Positions 1 to 5,623 of a stretch of DNA of 6,732 bases are shown piece after piece. The stretch lies in contig QGUL01000098.1 in assembly GCA_003242425.1 (NCBI GenBank), forward strand, positions 1-6,732. The letters are read 5' to 3'. The notes below the pieces were generated by a model. It made no database searches and was not told where the DNA came from. It worked only from the letters and a program-made list of their open reading frames with translations. This DNA is from Pseudomonadota bacterium. GTDB lineage: Bacteria > Pseudomonadota > Gammaproteobacteria > Burkholderiales > SG8-39. The translations under genes were made by a program, and so were the position numbers. Numbering within the stretch: the stretch's first letter is position 1; each line of letters starts with the position of its first letter.

Positions 1-117
1 CGACATCCGCACGGTACAGGAACTGCCGGGCCATGCGAACGTGAAGACAACGATGATCTCTATACCCACGTGCTGAATCGCGGCGGCCGCGGCGTGACGA
101 GCCCGCTGGATCGCTGA
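1..117 (+). pseudogene. intI: 3' remnant of an integron-type integrase, frameshifted
   Basis: This is the C-terminal tail of a tyrosine recombinase of the integron integrase (IntI) type, cut by the left edge of the window. Bases 2-58 read DIRTVQELPGHANVKTTMI, which is the H-box region of the family. Bases 61-117, in another frame, read YTHVLNRGGRGVTSPLDR and then TGA, which is the catalytic tyrosine segment and the typical IntI tail. The bases TC at 59-60 are extra, so the upstream frame runs into a stop at 74-76 and never reaches the tyrosine codon (61-63). The usual LLGH motif is also changed to LPGH. IntI enzymes recombine gene cassettes at attI and attC sites; this copy should be inactive. 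The attI site and any cassettes would lie 5' of intI, outside the window. A sequencing error could explain the frameshift but not the Leu-to-Pro change. The IntI assignment rests on under 40 residues, and another phage-type tyrosine recombinase is possible. Confidence 0.8.
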
Positions 118-120
118 GGG

Positions 121-132
121 CTCGCGTGCGAG
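121..132. repeat. 12-bp palindrome between converging genes
   Basis: The bases CTCGCGTGCGAG form two 5-base inverted arms around a 2-base centre. They fill almost all of the 15-base gap between the stop codon of the integrase remnant (115-117, + strand) and the stop codon of the flippase-like gene (133-135, minus strand). As a hairpin it would really have 4 paired bases and a 4-base loop, and no T run follows on either strand, so it is a poor intrinsic terminator. It may be chance in GC-rich DNA. Confidence 0.3.
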
Positions 133-1017
133 TCAGGGCGTCACGCCGGCGTTGATGCCGCGCCGTGTGCCGACCGCGCCGAGATAGAACAATACGTCGC
201 CCGACACCGAAACCATGCGCGCGAGCACGACGGCCGCGAGCAGGTCGGCCTGATCGACGAAAGCCGCGAGCAGGAAGTAAAGCGCCATTTCGCGCACGCC
301 CACTCCCGCCGGCGCGCCGGGCGTGACGAAGCCCGCCACCCAGCCGAGCACGTAGGCGCCGCACACGCCGAGCGCGTACGGTGCGAGCGCGGCATCCGGT
401 ACGAGCAGCAGCAACACGATGCAGAACGACACGCTCGAAACGCCTAGAAAACCCGCATAAGCGCAGAGCGCGGTTGCGGCATGCGTTCCGAGCGTGCGGC
501 GCACGAGCAGCACCGCGAGCATTGCGCACGCGACGAACAGCAGCGCAGCCAACCATTGTGACCATTCCGGCGCGACGAACGGAAGCGCGAGCGGCACGAA
601 CAGGGCGGCCGCGCACAGCAGCACGCCGAGCTCCCACACCGTGGATTTGGCGACGGGCCAGGCGGGCAGGTTTTCGGCGACGGCCAGCGCCTGCCGCCCG
701 ATCAGATGCACGACGTTCGAGGGCACGTACTTGGCGATCTGCGAAATTCCGTAGATGCGTATCGCCGCGGCGGGCGCAATCGTCACGCCGTGATGTTGCA
801 GCAGCGCACGCCACCCGAGCGCGAGCAGCAATCCACTGAAGCCGCTCGCGATGGCGAGCAGGAGCAGCACGAACCAGTCCTCCGCGCCGAGCCGTGCGAG
901 ATCGATCTGCTCGCGGTATTGCGCCAGCTTGAGCAGCACGAACAGGATGCCGGCAGCGCCCAACCCGCTGCCGAACCAATGCAGCATCCGCCTGGCCTGG
1001 GTGGGGTCGGGCTTCAT
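133..1017 (-). CDS. Flippase-like integral membrane protein (LPG_synthase_TM / UPF0104 family)
   Basis: This 294-residue polytopic inner-membrane protein belongs to the family of the MprF/AglD transmembrane domain (lysylphosphatidylglycerol synthase TM region, UPF0104). Visible family marks are the segment IAKYVPSNVVHLIGRQAL (about residues 94-111) and the loop VTPGAPAGVGVREMAL (231-246), which matches the PGG-GVRE signature. There are about seven or eight hydrophobic segments, for example near 13-32, 48-68, 128-148, 155-173, 185-205, 213-230 and 268-284. There is no soluble aminoacyl-transferase domain, so it is not a full MprF. The ATG at 1017 is chosen because it overlaps the methyltransferase stop as ATGA (1014-1017), which suggests translational coupling; its own ribosome binding site is weak. 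An open frame continues upstream, but it only shadows the methyltransferase gene. Relatives often sit in glycan or lipid gene clusters and are proposed to move lipid-linked substrates. That role is inferred here. Confidence 0.85.
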   Translation of the reverse strand: MKPDPTQARRMLHWFGSGLGAAGILFVLLKLAQYREQIDLARLGAEDWFVLLLLAIASGFSGLLLALGWRALLQHHGVTIAPAAAIRIYGISQIAKYVPSNVVHLIGRQALAVAENLPAWPVAKSTVWELGVLLCAAALFVPLALPFVAPEWSQWLAALLFVACAMLAVLLVRRTLGTHAATALCAYAGFLGVSSVSFCIVLLLLVPDAALAPYALGVCGAYVLGWVAGFVTPGAPAGVGVREMALYFLLAAFVDQADLLAAVVLARMVSVSGDVLFYLGAVGTRRGINAGVTP

Positions 1018-1652
1018 GCCTCGCGCTGCCTGCAAAGCAGCATGGTCCAGGGAACGGGCGTGCGGACCGTCACCACGTCGAAGTAGCGGCCGACGAGCGC
1101 GGTGAACGCGCGCGTGGACCAGCGCTGCACGTGGCCCGGCGTGTTGCCCCAGTCGCGCCAATAGCGCCCGCGCGCCATGTTCATGAGACTCCAGATCGGC
1201 TCGCGCGGCACGCTGAGGATGAGCCAGGGATCGGCCACGCGCCGCAGCGCCTGCAGTCCCGCGTGCGGATCGTCGAGGTGTTCCAGCACTTCGCAGCAGA
1301 CCACGAGCTCGGCGCGATGGCGTTCGGCCCGCAGGTCGTAGATGTTGCAGACCTCGAAAATCCCGCCCTCGATGTCGCGCTCGCGGGCGTTGGCCCGCGC
1401 GAGCTCGACCGCAACGCGCGAGAAATCGCTGCCGCGCGCCTGGATGCCCTGCGCGCGCCAGCGCAACGTCCAATAGCCCTCGCCGCAACCCACTTCGTGG
1501 ATCTCGCGCGGCCGCACTTCCTCCACCAGCGCGGTGAGCGAGCGCTCGAAGCCGCGCATCAACAACCGCACGATGGGATTGCGCGAGTTGTACTTGTCGT
1601 AGGTGTTGCCGACGACGATGCCGTCCTCGGTGAGGCCCTGGGAAACTCTCAT
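1014..1652 (-). CDS. Class I SAM-dependent methyltransferase
   Basis: This 212-residue soluble protein has a Rossmann-type methyltransferase fold (Methyltransf_11/23 type). The SAM-binding motif I is EVGCGEGYW (residues 53-61). The acidic end of strand 2 is at GSDFS (74-78), and the post-motif EVLEHLDDP is at 121-129. A late HVQRWS segment (174-179) is typical of the UbiE/Methyltransf_23 group. The N-terminal stretch YDKYNSRNPIVRLLMRGF (18-35) resembles a lead-in found in methyltransferases of polysaccharide clusters. The ATG at 1652 has a strong GGAGGA site (1664-1669) 11 bases ahead. The gene starts 28 bases after the glycosyltransferase stop and overlaps the next gene by 4 bases. It probably methylates a sugar, a lipid-linked intermediate or a glycan end; neither the substrate nor O- versus N-methylation can be told. 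UbiE-like small-molecule methylation is the alternative, but the context argues for glycan work. Confidence 0.9.
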   Translation of the reverse strand: MRVSQGLTEDGIVVGNTYDKYNSRNPIVRLLMRGFERSLTALVEEVRPREIHEVGCGEGYWTLRWRAQGIQARGSDFSRVAVELARANARERDIEGGIFEVCNIYDLRAERHRAELVVCCEVLEHLDDPHAGLQALRRVADPWLILSVPREPIWSLMNMARGRYWRDWGNTPGHVQRWSTRAFTALVGRYFDVVTVRTPVPWTMLLCRQREA

Positions 1653-1663
1653 TGCGGTAACGC

Positions 1664-1669
1664 TCCTCC
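1664..1669 (-). promoter_or_regulatory. Ribosome binding site of the methyltransferase gene
   Basis: GGAGGA on the minus strand, 11 bases before the ATG at 1652. It lies in the only true gap of the operon (1653-1680), so this gene can be initiated independently, unlike its overlapping neighbours. No convincing promoter or terminator fits in the 28 bases. Confidence 0.75.
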
Positions 1670-1680
1670 GGCGCGGTCGT

Positions 1681-2682
1681 TCAGCGATGCAGCGAACGGA
1701 CTTCCTGCGCGACGTGATCGGCCGGCCGCTGCGGCAGCGGCGCGGTCTGGTCGCTCATGACGTTGACCTTGTAGCGCACGTCCTCCAGCAGCTTGCGGTT
1801 GGCGGCGAGCAGATCGGCGACGAAAGCCACGAGCAGGGTCTGGAAACCCATGCCGAGCAGCACCGAAGCGAGGATCAGGGACTGCACATGGCCGCTGCCG
1901 TCGCCGGTGAAGTAGTAGTACAGGAACCGCAGGCCGATCAGAAATCCGGCCGCGAACAGCACCAGGCCGATGGTGCCGAAGAACCGGAACGGCCGGTACA
2001 CCACGAAGATGCGGACGATGGTGGCGATCGACTTGTTGATGTACGAGGGGATGCTCTTCACCAGCCGCGAGGGGCGCAGGTCCTCGTTGACGCGGATCGG
2101 CACCGAGCGGATCGCCATGTTTTTCTGCCCGGCCTGGATGATGGTTTCCAGGGTGTAGGTGTATTCGTTGAAGACCACCAGATGCTGCGCGGCCTCGCGG
2201 CTGAAGGCGCGGAAACCGCTCGGCGCGTCGGGGATGCTGGTGCGGCTCGCCACGCGCACCACGTAGGAACCGAGCTTCTGCAGCATCTTCTTGAGCGGCG
2301 AGAAGTGCTTGATCGACTCGATGGGCCGGGCGCCGACGACGATGTCCGCCTGTCCGGTGAGGATGGGCGTGGTGAGCTTGGGAATGTCCTCGGCGCAGTA
2401 CTGATTGTCGGCGTCGGTGTTGACGATGACGTCCGCGCCGAGCCGCGTGCAGGCCTGCAGCCCCGTCATGAAAGCGCGCGCGAGTCCGCAGTTGCGCGTA
2501 TGCCGCACGACGTGGTCCACGCCGTGCTGCAGCGCCACGCGCACCGTCTGATCCTCGCTGCCGTCGTCGATCACCAGCCATTCGACCACGTCGAAACCCG
2601 GCACTTTGCGGGGCAGCGCGGCGAGCGTGACGGCGAGCGTCTCGGCCTCGTTGTAGCAGGGGATCTGGATGATGAGTTTCAT
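1681..2682 (-). CDS. Family 2 glycosyltransferase, DPM1/GtrB-like, with two C-terminal membrane helices
   Basis: This 333-residue inverting GT-A enzyme probably transfers a sugar from a nucleotide donor to polyprenyl phosphate at the cytoplasmic face. Visible motifs are IPCYNEAETL at the N-terminus (7-16), DDGS (39-42), the metal-binding DXD as NTDADNQY (88-95), and GFRAFSREA (156-164), a region typical of the DPM1-like group. Two hydrophobic helices follow (about 233-257 and 266-292), then a charged cytoplasmic tail. This is the layout of GtrB/ArnC-type polyprenyl-phosphate glycosyltransferases. The ATG at 2682 overlaps the preceding stop as ATGA (2679-2682) and has GGAGGT 6 bases ahead. Longer open frame upstream only shadows the GT-C gene. 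Its product would be a natural donor for the two GT-C enzymes encoded just before it. Which sugar it uses cannot be seen, and it could instead add a sugar directly to another lipid acceptor. Confidence 0.92.
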   Translation of the reverse strand: MKLIIQIPCYNEAETLAVTLAALPRKVPGFDVVEWLVIDDGSEDQTVRVALQHGVDHVVRHTRNCGLARAFMTGLQACTRLGADVIVNTDADNQYCAEDIPKLTTPILTGQADIVVGARPIESIKHFSPLKKMLQKLGSYVVRVASRTSIPDAPSGFRAFSREAAQHLVVFNEYTYTLETIIQAGQKNMAIRSVPIRVNEDLRPSRLVKSIPSYINKSIATIVRIFVVYRPFRFFGTIGLVLFAAGFLIGLRFLYYYFTGDGSGHVQSLILASVLLGMGFQTLLVAFVADLLAANRKLLEDVRYKVNVMSDQTAPLPQRPADHVAQEVRSLHR

Positions 2683-4148
2683 CGGCTGACCTCCGTCATG
2701 CGGGGTTCGGCGAGCGCCCCCGTCGTCCGGCCTTGCGGACGCGGCGCGCGTCCGCGATACCGGGCGAGCGCGGCCCGCCACAGCGCGTGCGCGAGCACGG
2801 CGAACACGACACAGGCGACCGGCTGCAGCGGGTCGCCGTAACGCGGAATGAAGTGGGTGAGCAAGGCGTAGAAGACGACGAGCGCCATCGCGGGTGCGGC
2901 GTAAGCGAACAGCCACCAGCGCCGCCTCACCGCCGCATAGCCGATGCCCGCGAGCAGGACCAGGAACACGTAGGGCGCGCCGCGCCACAGGAAGAGCGGC
3001 GTGGTCGCCAGATGCGCGCCGGGATCGGCGCGTATCAGTTCGAACGCGCGGCGTTTGAGCATGTCGTCGATCGCGAGGACGTCGGCCTCCGGATGGCGCA
3101 ACTCGAGCGCGGTGCGCATGGCCTTCGCCTTGGCGAAGTAGCTCACTGCCCCGTCCACGTCGCCGGTCGTCGGCGCGCTGCGGTCGCGCAGGTCGGCATA
3201 GCGCACGAGCCGCACGAGCCGTCCGCCCGCCTGGAGGTCGCGCTTGTCGAAGCCGGTCAGCCGGCCGGTGATCCAGCGCAGGGGCCGCGGGGCATAGGCG
3301 AACCACGCACCGCGATACTCCTCCGCGCTCATGCCGTTCTTCAGCGCACGGGTGAGCAGGACCTGGCCGCCGCGCGAGGACAGCGTGAGCCGGTCGAAGT
3401 GCAGATAGTTGCGCACCATCCAGGGGGCGATCGCGAGCGCGAGCCCCAGCGCCGCGATACCGGCCGCGCGCAAGGCGAAGTCTTCCCGCGCACGCAAGCG
3501 CCGCCAGGCACCGACGGCGGCAAGGCAGAGGATCAGCCCGACCGCCGCATAGAGAAACGCGGCCTTGGTGAGCGCCACCACGCCGGCGAGCAGACCGGTC
3601 GCGAACATCCAGCCGATGTGGCGACGGCGTACCGCTGTCGCCGCCGCGGCGCACGTCGCCGCAAGCAGCGCGGCGGCCGCCACTTCCGAGTAGAGTCCGT
3701 TGTAGTGCTCGGCCAGTCCCAGATCGGCCGCGACGGTGCCGAACGCGGCCAGCGCATAGGAGCCGGTATAGCGCGCCACGGTGACAAACACGATCACCGA
3801 CAACACCACACCCCAAAGCATGTTGGAGCGCTTGAGCGTCTCCGCGTGGATGTCCACGAGCTGATCGAGGGAAGGCTCTTCGAGCGAGGGCAACGCGCTG
3901 ATGTAGGCCGCCAGCACCAGAATGGGCACCGGCTCGCGATACTCCGAAGCTTCGGGGGCCGTCTGTCCGGGCGCGTCGTCGATGGAAATCACGCCGTGAT
4001 GCACGAGGTTGTAGGCGGCGGTGAGGTTCTCGTAGGCGTCCGGCTGGATCAGCGGATATTCGTTGGTCCGGTTGGACCACAGCAGCGCCAATACCGCGGC
4101 CGTGCCGATCACGAAGAGCGCGCGCGTCCAGGATCGCGGCAGTCTCAT
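2679..4148 (-). CDS. Multi-pass GT-C-type glycosyltransferase, second tandem paralogue
   Basis: This 489-residue polytopic protein has about ten hydrophobic segments, beginning at residues 9-24. It resembles the GT-C/GT39 (ArnT, PMT-like) enzymes, which transfer sugars from polyprenyl phosphate on the periplasmic side. After the first helix, PDAYENLTAAYNLVHHG (36-52) places an Asp in the first outer loop, where GT-C enzymes keep their catalytic acid. Near the C-terminus, HFIPRYGDPLQPVA (432-445) matches the RY-P-P pattern of GT39 proteins. A hydrophilic region (about 255-385) probably forms the extracytoplasmic part. It is clearly homologous over its full length to the gene just upstream (4145-5623). 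The ATG at 4148 overlaps that gene's stop as ATGA and has GGAGG 7 bases ahead. The exact sugar and acceptor are unknown, and the family assignment rests on topology and a few motifs rather than on a recognised named enzyme. Confidence 0.82.
   Translation of the reverse strand: MRLPRSWTRALFVIGTAAVLALLWSNRTNEYPLIQPDAYENLTAAYNLVHHGVISIDDAPGQTAPEASEYREPVPILVLAAYISALPSLEEPSLDQLVDIHAETLKRSNMLWGVVLSVIVFVTVARYTGSYALAAFGTVAADLGLAEHYNGLYSEVAAAALLAATCAAAATAVRRRHIGWMFATGLLAGVVALTKAAFLYAAVGLILCLAAVGAWRRLRAREDFALRAAGIAALGLALAIAPWMVRNYLHFDRLTLSSRGGQVLLTRALKNGMSAEEYRGAWFAYAPRPLRWITGRLTGFDKRDLQAGGRLVRLVRYADLRDRSAPTTGDVDGAVSYFAKAKAMRTALELRHPEADVLAIDDMLKRRAFELIRADPGAHLATTPLFLWRGAPYVFLVLLAGIGYAAVRRRWWLFAYAAPAMALVVFYALLTHFIPRYGDPLQPVACVVFAVLAHALWRAALARYRGRAPRPQGRTTGALAEPRMTEVSR
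2689..2694 (-). promoter_or_regulatory. Ribosome binding site of the family 2 glycosyltransferase gene
   Basis: GGAGGT on the minus strand, 6 bases before the ATG at 2682. It is embedded in the last codons of the upstream GT-C gene, so ribosomes ending there can restart directly. It supports 2682 as the start over any longer reading. Confidence 0.8.
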
Positions 4149-5623
4149 CGCCCCGCCTCCATCAACGGCGCCTGTGCGAGCTCCGTCTCGCGCGTCCGGC
4201 GTCCGGCACGCTTACGCAACGTTCGCCAGGCAGCATGCGCGAGAATCGCGAACACGACGGCGGCGACCGGCCAGGCCGGTTCGGCGTAGCGCGGAATGAA
4301 GTGCGAGACGGCGCCGTAGAAACCGAGGAGCAGCAGCGCCGGCGCGACGTAGACGCACAGCCACGCCTGCCGCCGGTAGCAGGCGTAGACGAGACCGACG
4401 CCCAGAATGAGCAAGGTGTAGGGCGCGCCGCGCCACAGAAACAGGGGTGTCGTCGCCACGTGCGCCCACGGATCGGCGCGCAGCAATGCCATCGCCCGCG
4501 CCTTGAGCATGCGGTCGATCTCGACTTCGCTCGCCTGCGGATGCAGCCGCTCCAGCTCGGTACGCATCGCGTTGGCGCGGGCGTAGTAACTCACCGCCTG
4601 CTCGGGTCTGCCCTGCTCCATCGCCGGCCGGTCGGCGGGGCTGGCGAAACGCACGAGACGCACGAGCCGGCCGCCGTCCTTCAGATCGCGGTCGTCGAAG
4701 CCGGTGAGCTTCCCGGTAAGGCGCCGCAAAGGCCGCGGCGCATAGGCAAACCACGCGCCGCGATATTCCTCCGCGCTCATGCCGTTCTTGAGCGCGCGCG
4801 TCAGCAGCACGATGCCGCCGCGTCCGCTCAAGGTCGGGGTGTCGAAATGGATGTAGTTGCGCAGCATCCACGGCGCGACCACGATCCCCATGCCGAGCAC
4901 GAGCGCGAGCGGCGCGTAGGGTGTCACCGCCTCGCTCGCGCGCAGCCTGCACCACAGCCGCCATAGGATCAGTCCGGCGATGCATACCAGCGCGACGTAG
5001 AAGAACGCCGCCTTGGTGAGCGCCATGGCGCCGAAGAGCAATCCGGCGAGCAGCCAGTAGAACGGCCTGCGCCGTTCGACGGCAAGCGCCGCCGTCGCGC
5101 TCGACAAAGCGAGCAGAGCCGCGGCGGCGATTTCGGAGTAGAGGAAGTCGTACTGATAGGCGAGCTGCGCATGCACCGCGAGGGTGCAGAACGCCGCCCA
5201 GCCGTGCGAGCCAGTCCAGCGCAAGACGCTGCCGTAGAGCACCAGGGTCAGCAGCACGGCCCAGGGAATGTTCGAGTACTTGAGCAGGCGCGCGGGTGCG
5301 CCGCTCGCGAGTTCCGCAAGCGGTGCCTCCCCCAGCAGCGGATCGATCGCCGCGAGATAAGCCGCGAGCGCAAGGATCGGCAGCGGCTCGCGATGCTCCG
5401 AGGGTTGCGGCGCCGCATCCGGCGCGTCCTCGATCGACATGACGCCGTGATGGACGAGGTTGTAGGCCGCCGTCAGGTTCTCGTAAGCGTCGAACTCGAT
5501 CGGAAAGCCGGTCGCGCGGTCGATCCACAGCCAGGCGAGCGCACCGAAAGTGAGCGCGAAGACGAGCGCGCCCCAAGCCCGTGCGCGCACCGCACTGTGC
5601 GCGCCCTTGGAGGCGTCAGGCAT
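4145..5623 (-). CDS. Multi-pass GT-C-type glycosyltransferase, first tandem paralogue
   Basis: From the ATG at 5623 this is a 492-residue polytopic protein and a paralogue of the next gene in the operon. The shared marks are a first-loop FDAYENLTAAYNLVHHG (residues 44-60), SEHREPLPILALAAY (75-89), a hydrophilic middle with a 29-residue block (272-300) identical to its sister, and HFIPRYAEPAWPVA (441-454) with the GT39-like RY-P-P pattern. It has about ten hydrophobic segments. It probably transfers a sugar from a polyprenyl-phosphate donor at the periplasmic face; substrate unknown. Start choice: 5623 has AGGGG 4 bases ahead and overlaps the upstream gene by 8 bases. An in-frame ATG at 5641 would add six residues (MRRRGV), but it lacks a clear ribosome binding site and overlaps by 26 bases. 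The gene ends in an ATGA overlap (4145-4148). The glycosyltransferase role is inferred from fold-level features. Confidence 0.82.
   Translation of the reverse strand: MPDASKGAHSAVRARAWGALVFALTFGALAWLWIDRATGFPIEFDAYENLTAAYNLVHHGVMSIEDAPDAAPQPSEHREPLPILALAAYLAAIDPLLGEAPLAELASGAPARLLKYSNIPWAVLLTLVLYGSVLRWTGSHGWAAFCTLAVHAQLAYQYDFLYSEIAAAALLALSSATAALAVERRRPFYWLLAGLLFGAMALTKAAFFYVALVCIAGLILWRLWCRLRASEAVTPYAPLALVLGMGIVVAPWMLRNYIHFDTPTLSGRGGIVLLTRALKNGMSAEEYRGAWFAYAPRPLRRLTGKLTGFDDRDLKDGGRLVRLVRFASPADRPAMEQGRPEQAVSYYARANAMRTELERLHPQASEVEIDRMLKARAMALLRADPWAHVATTPLFLWRGAPYTLLILGVGLVYACYRRQAWLCVYVAPALLLLGFYGAVSHFIPRYAEPAWPVAAVVFAILAHAAWRTLRKRAGRRTRETELAQAPLMEAGR
4156..4160 (-). promoter_or_regulatory. 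Ribosome binding site of the second GT-C gene
   Basis: GGAGG on the minus strand, 7 bases before the ATG at 4148, lying inside the final codons of the first GT-C gene. The same layout (GGAGG, 7 bases, ATGA) recurs at the end of the second GT-C gene around 2679-2694. Confidence 0.75.

Noticed and set aside
118..132. Intrinsic terminator between the converging genes
   Set aside because: The palindrome is too short and no T run follows on either strand.
118..1017. An attC site or gene cassette next to the integrase remnant
   Set aside because: The visible side is the 3' end of the integrase gene, where cassettes are not expected. The gap is 15 bases and shows no attC-like paired core sites.
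133..1488. A longer 451-codon version of the flippase-like gene
   Set aside because: The first 157 codons are an out-of-frame reading of the methyltransferase gene. The ATG at 1017 gives a normal family start and an ATGA overlap.
1603..2841. Long + strand open frame (about 412 codons) opposite the GT2 and methyltransferase start
   Set aside because: It is antisense to the well-supported GT2 gene, spans a gene boundary and has low-complexity, charged composition. Treated as a shadow.
1681..4080. A single 799-codon minus-strand frame that would fuse extra sequence to the GT2 N-terminus
   Set aside because: The added part is an Arg/Gly/Pro-rich out-of-frame reading of the GT-C gene. The ATG at 2682 has a good GGAGGT site and an ATGA overlap, and the protein then starts right at the GT2 fold.
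2733..4289. Long + strand open frame (about 518 codons) opposite the second GT-C gene
   Set aside because: The translation is rich in Arg, Gln, His and Glu with no recognisable domain, and it lies antisense to a clear membrane-protein gene. In GC-rich DNA, the complement of a real gene is often free of stops.
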